A DNA stretch of 64,000 nt, taken from Alteromonas abrolhosensis (GTDB lineage Bacteria; Pseudomonadota; Gammaproteobacteria; Enterobacterales; Alteromonadaceae). The stretch covers positions 125,915 to 189,914 of the forward strand of contig NZ_MEJH01000006.1 in assembly GCF_001953635.1 (NCBI RefSeq), read 5' to 3'. The notes under the pieces are model-generated. The model saw only the letters and a program-made list of their open reading frames with translations, searched no databases and was not told the origin of the DNA. Below, one piece after another: positions 45,738 to 54,998 of this stretch (positions within the stretch are counted from its first letter, which is position 1; each line of letters opens with the position of its first letter). Position numbers and translations under genes: made by a program.

Positions 45738-46107
45738 TGAAGCCTAAATGAGAGAAAAAGAATCAGTATGCCATAGGTGTCAAGTAAAGTGATATGACAT
45801 TCAAGTTATACTGTAAGCGGAGTAAGCAGATCACCTCACGGACATAAGCTTACAGATCTGCGTTGGGAAATGGTGATTTTATCCCCACTTTTAAACCCCT
45901 ATTAAGGCAAAAGGGCTAAATCGACCACACGAGTGAAAGAAAATGCCAATTGTATTAATCGAATTTAAGTCTCGCTGAGTGGGTAATTATTTATGGGGAC
46001 CGGTATTATGCTACACTTCGCGTCCTTATTTTTGATGCTGCAGAAACAAGTGTTCTCTGCGCGCTTTTTTGTTTTTTTGATTTTATCTATTGAGGGAAAC
46101 AGACGCT
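45738..46107. other. 370-base divergent region between uvrA and the MFS gene
   Basis: Contains several -10-like boxes on the plus strand (TATTAT, TATGCT and TACACT between 46004 and 46017) followed by a GC-rich start region and a terminator-like hairpin at 46040-46078. No SOS box was seen and no coding frame is convincing. Confidence 0.5.
46040..46078 (+). terminator. Terminator-like hairpin in the leader of the MFS gene (attenuator or small-RNA end)
   Basis: GCAGAAAC (46040-46047) pairs with GTTCTCTGC (46052-46060) with one bulged C and a 4-base loop, followed by GCGC and two T-runs (46065-46070, 46072-46078). It sits 30 bases before the MFS start with no plus-strand gene before it in this gap, so it must act on a leader transcript. 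Confidence 0.6.
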
Positions 46108-47445
46108 TTGAACGCTTTGGAATTACGCGCCGCGCTTGCACTCGCCTCCGTTTACGTATTACGCATGATGGGGCTGTTCATGGTTATGCCCGTGTTGGCT
46201 GTAGCCGCGATGGACTACCCGGATTATTCACCGCTTTTGGTAGGGCTTGCCGTGGGTGGATATGGCCTAACCCAAGCTGCGCTGCAAATTCCTATGGGCA
46301 TGATGTCTGACAAATGGGGGCGCAAACCCGTTATTTTGCTGGGGCTTGCTGTATTTGCATTAGGAAGCTTTGTCGCAGCAAACGCCGACAGTATGGCCAT
46401 GATGATTGTTGGGCGTATTCTCCAAGGCGCTGGGGCTATTGCAGGTGCGATAATGGCGCTGGCTACGGATGTCAGCCGGGAAAGTCAGCGTGCCAAAGTG
46501 TTAGCTATCATAGGCATAGCCATTGGCTTTTCATTCTATTTAGCGGTTATTTTAGGGCCACTTATTGCTAACAGCTACGGGCTTACCGGTGTGTTTGGTA
46601 TCACTGGTATTCTGGCCATTCTTTGTATGCCGCTGGTTAAATGGGTAGTGCCAAATGGTGTGCAGCTTAGCAGTGGCGATACACTGCCACAAAAAGACCA
46701 GCTGAAGCGCTTAATTTTTTCTTCTCAGTTATGGCGTTTAAATATCAGCGTGATGATCCTACATATGATGATAACGCTATTGTTTGTTCAACTGCCCGTA
46801 ACGCTACTGAACTTTGATATGACGCTAGACAGTCACTGGACGGTTTACTTACCCGTTTTAGGCGCGTCAATTGTAGGTCTGATTATAATGATGGGAGCAG
46901 CAAGGGGCCGTACGCCTAAATCACTCCTTGTAACTGGTGTTGTATTAATGGGCGGCGCGTTTTTGGCGCTGAGCCTAGAAGACCATAGCTGGTGGTGGGT
47001 TACCGTGGCTGTGGTACTTTTCTTTACCGGCTTTAATTATTTGGAAGCGAATTTTCCTGCATTGGTGTCGAGCATTGCGCCTGCAGGACAAAAAGGAACA
47101 GCCATGGGCCTCTACGCAAGTTTTCAATTTTTTGGTGCGTTTTTGGGTGGTGTAATTTCAGGTTTAGTCACCGATATTTGGTCGCAAGAGTTAGCTTATG
47201 GGATTGGTGCTGCTAGCACTTTGCTTTGGCTGTTCATTATTTTTGGGGTTAAAGAAGTGAGCCGCGTTAAGCGCGTTATGATGCATGGTGAATTTAACGG
47301 TTCAAATGTTTCCACTATCGAAGCTGAATTGATGTTAGTACCTGGTGTATTAGAAGTGACACTAAACAGTCAAAATAACGCGGTATACCTGAAAGTAGAT
47401 CGTGATTTCGATGCAGTTAAAGCGCGAGACGTGTTGTCAGCATAA
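46108..47445 (+). CDS. MFS transporter
   Basis: 445 residues, twelve predicted transmembrane segments of the drug-H+ antiporter type, with MGMMSDKWGRKPVILLGLAV between segments 2 and 3. The C-terminal about 55 residues are a soluble tail with a ferredoxin-like pattern (ELMLVPGVLEVTLN... VYLKVDRDFD). The start is a TTG at 46108 with GAGGG about 11 bases upstream; a TTG at 46090 is in frame but has none. In related genomes this gene lies between uvrA and ssb. The substrate is unknown. Confidence 0.9.
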   Translation: MNALELRAALALASVYVLRMMGLFMVMPVLAVAAMDYPDYSPLLVGLAVGGYGLTQAALQIPMGMMSDKWGRKPVILLGLAVFALGSFVAANADSMAMMIVGRILQGAGAIAGAIMALATDVSRESQRAKVLAIIGIAIGFSFYLAVILGPLIANSYGLTGVFGITGILAILCMPLVKWVVPNGVQLSSGDTLPQKDQLKRLIFSSQLWRLNISVMILHMMITLLFVQLPVTLLNFDMTLDSHWTVYLPVLGASIVGLIIMMGAARGRTPKSLLVTGVVLMGGAFLALSLEDHSWWWVTVAVVLFFTGFNYLEANFPALVSSIAPAGQKGTAMGLYASFQFFGAFLGGVISGLVTDIWSQELAYGIGAASTLLWLFIIFGVKEVSRVKRVMMHGEFNGSNVSTIEAELMLVPGVLEVTLNSQNNAVYLKVDRDFDAVKARDVLSA

Positions 47446-47509
47446 TTGCTCATCGCATTGCAACCATGAAGGGCTAGCACTACACCATTTTAAAAAGGAA
47501 GCGAACACC

Positions 47510-48094
47510 ATGATTGACCTAAGCCGCTATAAAGCCATTATTTTTGATATGGATGGCACTTTGGTCGATTCTATGGGGGCGCATATTGATGCATGGCAGC
47601 TTACGTGCGACGCGTTTGGCTACCCTTTTGACCGAGACTATCAATACAGTTTAGGTGGTGTTCCTACCTTTCAAACCGTACATCTTATGAATGCCAAATA
47701 TGGCAAAAACCACGCACCAGCAGAGGTTGCTTCATATAAAAAACAGGCTTTCGAAGGGCTAGATCATGTGCCAAGGCTTATTCAAGATACCCTTAACGTG
47801 TTTAATCACTATAAGGGAATCATGCCCATTGCAGTGGGTACGGGCTCAGATAGGCAGCACGCGCAAATGGTGTTAAATGAACACGGCTTGCTAGCCCAAT
47901 TATCTGCGCTAGTTACAGCCGATGACGTAACTCAAGGTAAACCTCACCCTGAAACCTTTGTGCGTGCGGCAGAATTAATGGGTGTAGCACCACAGCATTG
48001 TGTGGTGTTTGAAGACACCGACATGGGCCGAAAAGCGGCGGTTAACGGCGGCATGGCGTGCTTTATGGTCGATAATGGGCGGCTTATCTACTAA
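47510..48094 (+). CDS. HAD phosphatase, YqaB/beta-phosphoglucomutase-like
   Basis: 194 residues. Motif I is IIFDMDGTLVDSMG, motif II is AVGTGSDRQHA, the motif III lysine is in QGKPHPETFVRAAE, and motif IV is CVVFEDTDMGRKAA. The layout and GTGS motif match E. coli YqaB, a fructose-1-phosphate/6-phosphogluconate phosphatase. The start ATG at 47510 has AAGGA ten bases upstream; the frame is open back into the MFS gene but that part has no protein character. Its location ahead of a sugar locus is suggestive only. Confidence 0.88.
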   Translation: MIDLSRYKAIIFDMDGTLVDSMGAHIDAWQLTCDAFGYPFDRDYQYSLGGVPTFQTVHLMNAKYGKNHAPAEVASYKKQAFEGLDHVPRLIQDTLNVFNHYKGIMPIAVGTGSDRQHAQMVLNEHGLLAQLSALVTADDVTQGKPHPETFVRAAELMGVAPQHCVVFEDTDMGRKAAVNGGMACFMVDNGRLIY

Positions 48095-48168
48095 ATCTTA
48101 CGCTGAGTGAGCCTTCGAGCTTAGCGCTAACGCTTAATCAATCGCGCTCACTCTATAATTTCTTAGGC

Positions 48169-48783
48169 TTATACCGCCTCTATTTCTCCGAGAGCATCGC
48201 TGCAATTATGCAGTAGTGAAGACTTAATGCGTTTGGTGGCATCATCTATGGCCGTTTTCATTGCATCAATGGCAATTTGATTGCTCTGTTCTTCGCTGAT
48301 ATTGGCATTCACATTCATGCTTTGCCCTCTAAAGGTTGTAGCAGGTGAATACTCATCCGCATAGTCTGGCTTATACCTTACCTTAAGCACAACGGTGGCA
48401 ACCATATTACTTCCCAAGCTTTTTATAAACGCTCGGTTTAATACCACTTTTACGCTATTAGCTGCTTCAATATCTGGACTAACGTTCATATCCTCTAAGC
48501 TTTGTTGTAACAGCGTATAGAGCGTATCTTTCGTTACATTACTGTTCCCAACTAATAGGTCCTTGCTCGAACGTATATCGCTCAGTTCAGCTAAGTTTAT
48601 AGGACATGCTTTCGCTTTAGACATAGTTAGTTGGTAGTCTTTTCTTTGTGATGCAGGAATTAAGGACGAGTCCATCTCAGGCGGAGTCGATTCACAGGCA
48701 ATCAGCAAAGGTAGGGTGCAGCAGGCAATAAAAAGTCGCGCTGGTGATTTAAGGCAAGGTATAGAAAATATTTTACTTTTCAT
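48169..48783 (-). CDS. Hypothetical lipoprotein
   Basis: 204 residues. A lipobox LLIAC (Cys near residue 29) follows a hydrophobic signal segment. The mature part is polar, with no known domain that I can recognise. It contains SVKVVLNRAFIKSLGSNMVATVVLKV, a pattern of beta strands, and a C-terminal helix with KTAIDDATKRIKSSLLHNC. It is convergent with the phosphatase gene; a possible 8-bp hairpin (48105-48112 with 48146-48153) lies between. Its role is unknown. Confidence 0.7.
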   Translation of the reverse strand: MKSKIFSIPCLKSPARLFIACCTLPLLIACESTPPEMDSSLIPASQRKDYQLTMSKAKACPINLAELSDIRSSKDLLVGNSNVTKDTLYTLLQQSLEDMNVSPDIEAANSVKVVLNRAFIKSLGSNMVATVVLKVRYKPDYADEYSPATTFRGQSMNVNANISEEQSNQIAIDAMKTAIDDATKRIKSSLLHNCSDALGEIEAV

Positions 48784-49014
48784 TAAATTATTTTTGTTTT
48801 AAGCAGATAGATTATGCAAGTAATATTGACCGAGTATAAGTAAGTTTGTTCCGCTAAGAAATAGAACAACTGTTGCAAACTGTTACAGCTCGTTTAGCCT
48901 AAGTGAGGAACGGTCTATTTTGCTATACGGATTTTTTGATAGCGACACGACCACTAAGCTTTAATAACCAAAATATAAATTTCGCCATAACCATTCAACA
49001 CGGACAGTTCTTAA

Positions 49015-49878
49015 ATGATGACTTTTAGAAACGCAGTAATCAGTGTAGTTGCCAGTGTGTCACTCTTAGGGTGTGCGATTAACGTGTCGCCGTCGGCCTT
49101 TTTTTATCAAGATGCTCAGCAAAAGCCTCTCGATACCACAAAGCTGCATGCCGCTATTCAAAAAGATAAAACCTCGGCGGGCATAACCCGTGTTGAAATA
49201 AAAAATGAGACAGGATTAACCTTAAGAGGGGTAGCCGTGTCTTATCCCGATCCTATCGTTAACATCGTTTTCTTTGCAGACAATCGTATGCCTGTTAGCG
49301 AGAATAATAGTGTTATTCATAGGTTGGGTAAGCTGCCTGCCAACATCCTGTGGCTCGATTATCAGGGAGTTGGGGCAAGCGATAAAGCTAAGGACTTAAG
49401 TATTAATGCGATTAAGCAAGACGCGTTGACACAGTTTGATTATGTACAGAGTGCTTTTGATGCTTCAATCCCCACCGTTGTTCATGGTCGAGGTATAGGT
49501 AGCTATTTTGCAAGCTATGTTGCTGCAAATAGAAAGATCGACGCTTTGGTATTAGACGGCGCTTTCAACAACATTTCTGATTTAATTGCCAATATGGTGC
49601 CGGGTTTCTCTAATTCTTTCACAAACATGAAACTTCACGATGAAGTTCATAGTATGCAAATTGCTCCAATCTTACGTCATTATGAAGGGCCGCTATGGCT
49701 GGTGGTAGGTGAAGAGGACAAAATAACGCCTTACCCAATTAGCCAACAGTTGTTAGAAGACGCATCAAGCAGTGAGAAGTATATTTCTGTTATTCCTGGG
49801 GCAACGCACAATGCAACGCTAAAAAGCGATTATGCCATACAGGAGTACAAACAATTTTTAGCTAGATTCGCTCAGTAA
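49015..49878 (+). CDS. Alpha/beta-hydrolase-fold lipoprotein lacking the nucleophile serine
   Basis: 287 residues with lipobox LLGC (Cys at residue 21). The fold resembles BEM46/ABHD-type hydrolases: NILWLDYQGVGASDK, then the nucleophile elbow, then VVGEEDKITPYP (acid) and PGATHNATL (histidine). The elbow reads VVHGRGIGSYFA, so Gly160 sits where GxSxG has Ser, a single-base change from AGT. Acid and base residues are kept. Either the enzyme is dead and serves another role, or a different residue acts. An ATG at 49018 is an alternative start. Confidence 0.82.
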   Translation: MMTFRNAVISVVASVSLLGCAINVSPSAFFYQDAQQKPLDTTKLHAAIQKDKTSAGITRVEIKNETGLTLRGVAVSYPDPIVNIVFFADNRMPVSENNSVIHRLGKLPANILWLDYQGVGASDKAKDLSINAIKQDALTQFDYVQSAFDASIPTVVHGRGIGSYFASYVAANRKIDALVLDGAFNNISDLIANMVPGFSNSFTNMKLHDEVHSMQIAPILRHYEGPLWLVVGEEDKITPYPISQQLLEDASSSEKYISVIPGATHNATLKSDYAIQEYKQFLARFAQ

Positions 49879-50286
49879 TTTAAACCTTACACGCTGTGGA
49901 TAAGTGGTGGAAAACCTTGTTGGTAAGTCTGTTAATAGCCATATAAAACAATAGATCACGATCTTGCTGTTACTTTCTGGTCGGATCACGAAATATCAGT
50001 TAAATCAAGCGCTGTAGCGCAATTACTTCCGATCTTAATCTTTTTTGATCGTAAAGCTGTGCAGGATCAGGCATTTTTCCTCATTGGGGATAAAAATCTG
50101 AAGCGAAACGATCAAGTGGTTATTTTTGTCAATACTTTCATGTCATGAAATTTTTAGAACACAGTTGCACAGTAATACATCGAATTACGATTAATCGTCC
50201 ATCAAACTGGCTTATAAGTGATTAAAAAAATACCCGCATTGGCGGGTATTTTTTAATCTTATCTATTTCGTATGAAAAGCGAAGGA
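49879..50286. other. 408-base region between two convergent genes
   Basis: Contains a 15-bp palindrome, TTTCATG-T-CATGAAA, at 50136-50150 and the bidirectional terminator near 50224-50254. Several GATC words (for example 50036-50060) occur. No open frame of note and no RNA gene recognised. Confidence 0.45.
50224..50254. terminator. Bidirectional terminator near the galR end
   Basis: TACCCGC (50231-50237) pairs with GCGGGTA (50242-50248) around a 4-base loop, and the stem continues into A-run on the left and T-run on the right. It suits both the hydrolase-fold gene and galR. Confidence 0.85.
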
Positions 50287-51288
50287 CTATACCCTTACCA
50301 TTGAGTCTCGTTTTACGACAGTGGGGGTATACTTAAATGTTAGGCCTTCTTCTGGTTTGCTTCCCGATGCATACTTCAATGCAAGTTCCGCCGCTTTTGC
50401 AGCCATCATTTCTACGGGATAACGCAGGGTAGTTAATTTAGGACGACAATACTTTGCTAACAGTACATCATCGTATCCCATCACAGAGACTTGTTCTGGA
50501 ACTGAAATACCATGGTCTTGCAACATGGTCATTGCTCCAGATGCCATCGCATCGTTGTAAGCCAAAACCGCAGTGAACTTTGCGCCTGTAGCAAGCAAGT
50601 TTTGCATTGCTAGTTCGCCCCCTTCTTGGTCTGGGGTGGCGTATTCAATCATGCTTTCAGGCAAACTTAAGTTGGCGTTGTTAATTGCGTTTCTAATACC
50701 TTCTAATCGGTGATTAGGGTCGTCAATGCGATACTGACTGCTTATCACCGCAACATGTTCGTGACCTTGGTTAATAGCATATTCAGCCATAAGTCGGCCG
50801 CCGGTTACATTGTCTAACCACACACAACGATTCGCAATTTCTGGTATATAGCGGTTAATCAAAACAAACCCAGGAACTTGGTTTGCAAAGCCGATAAGGG
50901 TTTCGTCATCAAGCGCTTTGCTATGCACTACCATGGCTTCTACACGATGTTCTAAAAGGGTTTCAATTGCACGAAGCTCAGTCTCTTTTTCAATAGAGCC
51001 GGCACTTAACAGAATTTGCACGTTGTTCTTCCGGGTTATTGACTCAACGCCGTGGGCCAACATAGCGAAAAACGGGTCATGCAGCTCAGCTATGACAACA
51101 CCTAAAGACGCACTGCGTTTGGTTACAAGGGCCCGAGCATTTGCGTTAGGACGATAACCCATCTCTTCCATGATCTTTTTGACGCGCTTGCGAGTTTCGT
51201 TGCCCACTTTAGGGCCATTATTAATAACTCTTGATACGGTCGCCAGTGAAACCCCTGCGGCTTGGGCGATGTCTTTTATAGTTGCCAT
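50287..51288 (-). CDS. galR: LacI-family regulator, GalR-like
   Basis: 333 residues. The helix-turn-helix is TIKDIAQAAGVSLATVSRVI with hinge NANARALVT, followed by a periplasmic-binding-like effector domain. The sequence matches E. coli GalR in many runs (FVLINRYIPEIANRC region, FTAVLAYNDAMASGAM, VMGYDDVLLAKYCRPKLTT), so galactose is the likely inducer. It lies divergent from galM, and two LacI-type palindromes nearby (51499-51513, 52744-52758) are the expected operators. It probably represses the gal genes when galactose is absent. Confidence 0.93.
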   Translation of the reverse strand: MATIKDIAQAAGVSLATVSRVINNGPKVGNETRKRVKKIMEEMGYRPNANARALVTKRSASLGVVIAELHDPFFAMLAHGVESITRKNNVQILLSAGSIEKETELRAIETLLEHRVEAMVVHSKALDDETLIGFANQVPGFVLINRYIPEIANRCVWLDNVTGGRLMAEYAINQGHEHVAVISSQYRIDDPNHRLEGIRNAINNANLSLPESMIEYATPDQEGGELAMQNLLATGAKFTAVLAYNDAMASGAMTMLQDHGISVPEQVSVMGYDDVLLAKYCRPKLTTLRYPVEMMAAKAAELALKYASGSKPEEGLTFKYTPTVVKRDSMVRV

Positions 51289-51349
51289 TTTCTTTCAAAC
51301 TTCGTTTTTAGTGCGTGGAGGGTCGTAAGACCTGGTTGCTATAGCGTAC

Positions 51350-51355
51350 ATTATA
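51350..51355 (-). promoter_or_regulatory. Probable -10 box of the galR promoter
   Basis: TATAAT on the minus strand, starting transcription about 55 bases before the galR ATG. No good -35 is seen. Confidence 0.4.
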
Positions 51356-51498
51356 TTTACAAAAAAAGATAAAATTCTAACTATAACCTTGTGCTGTCTT
51401 TCTTAGTATAAGGAGCCAGTTCGAGAAGAGGAAAAAGACTATTAAGCGAAGTGGTTTTACCATTCATTATTGTTGACCAAAGCGCTGTGAAAAAGAGT

Positions 51499-51513
51499 GG
51501 AAAACGTATAACC
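51499..51513. promoter_or_regulatory. GalR-type operator upstream of galM
   Basis: GGAAAACGTATAACC has the LacI-family core with central CG and matches the galT operator at 13 of 15 positions. It lies 106 bases before galM and 211 bases from the galR start. Confidence 0.65.
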
Positions 51514-51618
51514 TCCTTGGCATTCTGATAAATTACATTATCCATCAATGTATAAAAATATGTGGTAGGTTGGGAGAGCGCCAATTTACTAAGCATGTTT
51601 TAAGGTAAAAATTTTGTT

Positions 51619-52638
51619 ATGAAAATAAACGTATCTGCTTTTGGTGAAGTAGCAGGCGAAGTCGTAAACGCCTTTACTTTATCTAACGACAACGGCATGT
51701 CAGTTACCTTGCTCAATTACGGCGGAATTATTAAAGAGATTCAGGTTCCGAATGCAGAAGGCGAACTGGTGAGTTGCGTTCAAAGTTACAACACACTGCA
51801 AGATTATATTGACGACCCAAGTTATCGTGGCGCTATTGTAGGTCGCTATGCAAACAGAATAGGCCACGGCACATTTACCTTAAACGGTGTTCAATACGCG
51901 TTAGACAAAAATGGCGGAGCGCATAATCTCCATGGTGGACTAGCAGGCTTTCACAAAAAAGTATGGGCGGCAAAAACGCAAGAATCTGATGACAAAGTTA
52001 GCGTTACTTTTACCTTAACTAGCCCAGATGGGGAAGGTGGCTTTCCTGGAACTGTTAACGTTGAAGCTTGTTACTCCCTCAATCAGGACAACGAATTATG
52101 CCTTGTGATCACCGCAAACACAGACCAGGAAACCCCACTGAGTTTTACACAACATGCTTATTTCACATTGAGTAATGACGCTAAGGTTGGTAATACGCTG
52201 TTGCATATAGATGCCGACAAAGTAACAGATGCTGATACCACTTTATTGCCAACAGGGGATTTGGTCGATGTCGCCAACACGCCCTTTGACTTCACAACGC
52301 TAACGGCCATAAAACAAAGGGCAGAACAAATTAATTCCCACCCATTGTTCGACCGGGTAGAAGGTTACGATCATAATTATGTCTTGCGTAATGCGCCGGA
52401 GCATAGCCCCCAAGCAATAGTAAAGGCACTTGATACAGGTATTACTATGGCACTATTTACTAACTTGCCTGGACTGCAGTTCTACACCGGTGGGCTTAAG
52501 AGTGATGATCAGCTTGGTGCCCTGTGCTTAGAACCCCAGCACTTCCCGGACGCACCCAACAAGCCTGAGTTTCCAAACTGCTTTGTTAAGCCAGGAGAAA
52601 CGTTCACGGCAAGCATGCGATATAAGTTCAGCGCGTAA
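51619..52638 (+). CDS. galM: Aldose 1-epimerase (galactose mutarotase)
   Basis: Interconverts alpha and beta anomers of galactose so GalK can act on alpha-D-galactose. 339 residues, beta-sandwich family. The catalytic base Glu is in LCLEPQHFPDAPN, the acid His in FTQHAYFTLS, and GRYANRIGHGTF and NLHGGLAGFHKK are conserved sugar contacts. It lacks a signal peptide, so it is cytoplasmic. The stop precedes an AT-rich hairpin and then the galT promoter. Confidence 0.95.
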   Translation: MKINVSAFGEVAGEVVNAFTLSNDNGMSVTLLNYGGIIKEIQVPNAEGELVSCVQSYNTLQDYIDDPSYRGAIVGRYANRIGHGTFTLNGVQYALDKNGGAHNLHGGLAGFHKKVWAAKTQESDDKVSVTFTLTSPDGEGGFPGTVNVEACYSLNQDNELCLVITANTDQETPLSFTQHAYFTLSNDAKVGNTLLHIDADKVTDADTTLLPTGDLVDVANTPFDFTTLTAIKQRAEQINSHPLFDRVEGYDHNYVLRNAPEHSPQAIVKALDTGITMALFTNLPGLQFYTGGLKSDDQLGALCLEPQHFPDAPNKPEFPNCFVKPGETFTASMRYKFSA

Positions 52639-52657
52639 TATTAGTGGATAAACGACA

Positions 52658-52699
52658 AAAGAAAATTATTTGTTATTAATTTAACAATTAATTTTCTTT
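52658..52699 (+). terminator. AT-rich hairpin after galM
   Basis: AAAGAAAATTA (52658-52668) pairs perfectly with TAATTTTCTTT (52689-52699); the loop holds a second small pairing GTTA/TAAC. It could end galM transcription before the galT promoter, but the stem is weak in GC. Confidence 0.5.
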
Positions 52700-52708
52700 G
52701 TTCCGTAA

Positions 52709-52737
52709 TTGATAAACATAGACGCTTGCTATATCAT
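52709..52737 (+). promoter_or_regulatory. Promoter of galT-galK
   Basis: TTGATA (52709-52714), a 17-base spacer and TATCAT (52732-52737) form a good sigma-70 promoter. Transcription would start near 52744, inside the adjacent GalR-type operator. Confidence 0.8.
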
Positions 52738-52740
52738 TGT

Positions 52741-52761
52741 TAGGGTAAACGTTTAACCCTA
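52741..52761. promoter_or_regulatory. GalR-type operator at the galT start site
   Basis: TAGGGTAAACGTTTAACCCTA contains the palindromic core TAAACGTTTA with GGGT and ACCC arms. It covers the predicted start of transcription, where a bound repressor would block RNA polymerase. It matches the second site before galM at 13 of 15 bases and resembles the E. coli Gal operator core. Confidence 0.85.
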
Positions 52762-52810
52762 TTTGATGTTGCGCATTTCGGCGTAGCTGGCTAATTCAGA
52801 GAGAGTGATT

Positions 52811-53866
52811 ATGGGAACCCCTTTCGACCCTACCAACGATCCACATCGCCGTTACAACCCTTTGTTGGGTGAGTGGGTGTTAGTGTCGCCTCACAGAGCT
52901 AAGCGCCCTTGGCAGGGAGCGTCTGAAGAACCAAATAACGAACAAAAGCCATCTTACGACTCGACGTGCTATTTGTGCCCGACTAACACACGGGTGAATG
53001 GTGAAGTTAATCCAGACTATAAGGGAACGTTTGTTTTTCAAAACGATTTTGCAGCCCTGAAGCAAGATACAGAACAAGCGAGTGAGAAAAAAGGGCTTTT
53101 CCAATTCGAGACTGAGCAAGGCTGTAGCCGCGTCATTTGCTTCTCCCCTGACCACAGTAAAACACTTCCTGAACTTTGTGACGAAGAACGCCTGGAAGTC
53201 GTGAATACATGGAAAGCGCAAACCGCTGAGCTTGGTGAAACCTATCGCTGGGTGCAAGTTTTTGAAAACAAAGGCTCGATGATGGGGTGTTCGAATCCTC
53301 ATCCTCATGGCCAGGTTTGGGCTCAGCAGCATGTGCCAACTGATCCGGCGAAGAAGGTCGTGCAGTTAAAGCAGTACTTCGGTGAAAACGGCACTCCTAT
53401 GCTGTTGGACTATGCCGAGCAAGAAGTAGCAAAGCAAGAGCGAGTCGTTTGTCAAAATGATGATTGGGTTGTAGTTGTACCATACTGGGCCGCTTGGCCT
53501 TTTGAAACGTTACTTTTACCGAGATTTGACGTGCAATCCATGCACATGCTTTCAGATTCTCAGTCACTATCTCTTGCTAAGATCATTGGCGAAATCACAA
53601 CTAAGTACGACAACTTATTTGATACATCTTTCCCATATTCCATGGGATGGCACAGTGCCCCATTCGATAGCGAAGCGCACTCAGAGTGGACGCTACACGC
53701 GCATTTCTTCCCGCCACTTCTGCGTTCAGCAAGTGTCCGTAAGTTTATGGTTGGGTACGAAATGATGGCAGAGGCACAGCGAGATTTGACCCCTGAACAA
53801 GCGGCAGACAGATTAAAAGCACTATCCACAGTGCACTATAAGAAACGTGAGAATGCGAATGGATAA
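52811..53866 (+). CDS. galT: Galactose-1-phosphate uridylyltransferase
   Basis: Leloir enzyme that exchanges UMP between UDP-glucose and galactose 1-phosphate. 351 residues from the ATG at 52811 (a GTG at 52805 is in frame). The catalytic HPH is in [10 protein letters not shown], zinc cysteines in CYLCPTN, and [20 protein letters not shown] and [17 protein letters not shown] are strongly conserved with E. coli GalT. It overlaps galK by eight bases. Confidence 0.98.
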   Translation: MGTPFDPTNDPHRRYNPLLGEWVLVSPHRAKRPWQGASEEPNNEQKPSYDSTCYLCPTNTRVNGEVNPDYKGTFVFQNDFAALKQDTEQASEKKGLFQFETEQGCSRVICFSPDHSKTLPELCDEERLEVVNTWKAQTAELGETYRWVQVFENKGSMMGCSNPHPHGQVWAQQHVPTDPAKKVVQLKQYFGENGTPMLLDYAEQEVAKQERVVCQNDDWVVVVPYWAAWPFETLLLPRFDVQSMHMLSDSQSLSLAKIIGEITTKYDNLFDTSFPYSMGWHSAPFDSEAHSEWTLHAHFFPPLLRSASVRKFMVGYEMMAEAQRDLTPEQAADRLKALSTVHYKKRENANG

Positions 53867-54998
53867 TCAAGTAATTTCTTCTAAATTTGAAACGCATTAC
53901 GGCGAGGCGCCAGCGTTAATTGCACATGCGCCGGGGCGAGTAAACATTATTGGTGAGCACACCGATTACAATGAAGGTTTCGTATTTCCTGCTGCAATTA
54001 ACTTTGGAACATGGGTTGCGGCTAACAAGCGCGAAGATAATGACATCGTGGTCACTGCGATGGACTATGAAAACCAGCAAAACAGGTTCTCGCTATCAGA
54101 AATTAATTACGACGAAGAGCAGGGGTGGGCTAACTATGTTCGCGGCGTAGTAAAAGTACTAAAAGAGGCCATTCCAGATTTTGGTGGCGCTAATTTACTA
54201 GTAACGGGCAATGTGCCACAAGGCGCAGGATTAAGCTCTTCGGCATCTTTTGAAGTAGCTATATTAAAAGCGTTGAGCGCGCTGTATGAGTTGCCCCTTG
54301 ATGGCGTACAGGCTGCACTATTAGGCCAGAAAGCCGAGAATACGTTCGTTGGCTGCTCATGCGGAATTATGGACCAGTTAATCTCTGCTATGGGTAATGA
54401 AGGCATGGCAATGCTGCTTGATTGCCAGTCGCTAGCCATTGAGCATTCACCACTACCAGACTCGCACCAAATCGTTATCATCAATTCGAATGTTAAACGT
54501 GGATTGGTTGACAGTGAATACAACTTGCGTCGTCAGCAGTGTGAACAAGGCGCGTCCTTGTTGGGCGTGTCATCGTTACGCGAAGCAACTATGGAAATGC
54601 TAGAAGGCGCTAAAGCACATATGCCAGAGGTGGTTTATCGCCGCGCGAAGCATATTGTTACCGAAAACGCTAGAACACTGGCAGCAAGCCAAGCGTTAAA
54701 AACTGGCGACATCGAAACGGTTAGTGAAGCCATGGCGCAATCTCACATTTCAATGCGTGATGACTTTGAGATTACCGTTCGCCCAATCGATTACTTGGTT
54801 GAGATCATTGGTGAAGTGCTGGGTAAATCGGGTGGTGTTCGCATGACTGGCGGTGGGTTCGGCGGCTGCGTTGTGGCCCTTGTTCCTACCGACAAAGTCG
54901 ACGCGGTGAAGCGCGTGGTTGCCGACAAGTACTTTGATGAAACCGGTTATAACGCTGATATCTATGTATGTACGGCTACACAGGGTGCATTCGCCTGA
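53859..54998 (+). CDS. galK: Galactokinase
   Basis: Phosphorylates alpha-D-galactose at C1. 379 residues from the ATG at 53859; the alternatives at 53853 and 53847 (GTG) have no better ribosome site. The galactokinase signature is [15 protein letters not shown], the GHMP ATP loop is [18 protein letters not shown], and the third motif is [13 protein letters not shown]. It overlaps the end of galT and is followed by a strong terminator. Confidence 0.98.
   Translation: MDNQVISSKFETHYGEAPALIAHAPGRVNIIGEHTDYNEGFVFPAAINFGTWVAANKREDNDIVVTAMDYENQQNRFSLSEINYDEEQGWANYVRGVVKVLKEAIPDFGGANLLVTGNVPQGAGLSSSASFEVAILKALSALYELPLDGVQAALLGQKAENTFVGCSCGIMDQLISAMGNEGMAMLLDCQSLAIEHSPLPDSHQIVIINSNVKRGLVDSEYNLRRQQCEQGASLLGVSSLREATMEMLEGAKAHMPEVVYRRAKHIVTENARTLAASQALKTGDIETVSEAMAQSHISMRDDFEITVRPIDYLVEIIGEVLGKSGGVRMTGGGFGGCVVALVPTDKVDAVKRVVADKYFDETGYNADIYVCTATQGAFA

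Larger units (their letters stand above)
51289..51618. other. 330-base divergent region between galR and galM
   Basis: Holds the galR -10 box TATAAT on the minus strand (51350-51355, about 62 bases before the start) and an operator-like palindrome at 51499-51513. A TTGGCA hexamer at 51517-51522 may be the galM -35 but no good -10 matches it. Confidence 0.5.

Noticed and set aside
45738..46107. SOS box before uvrA
   Set aside because: CTGTAAGC and TTACAG words occur near 45810-45855, but none gives CTGT-N8-ACAG spacing.
45993..46310. 105-codon open frame across the MFS leader and gene start
   Set aside because: It passes through the terminator hairpin and continues out of frame inside the MFS gene. 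No protein-like features.
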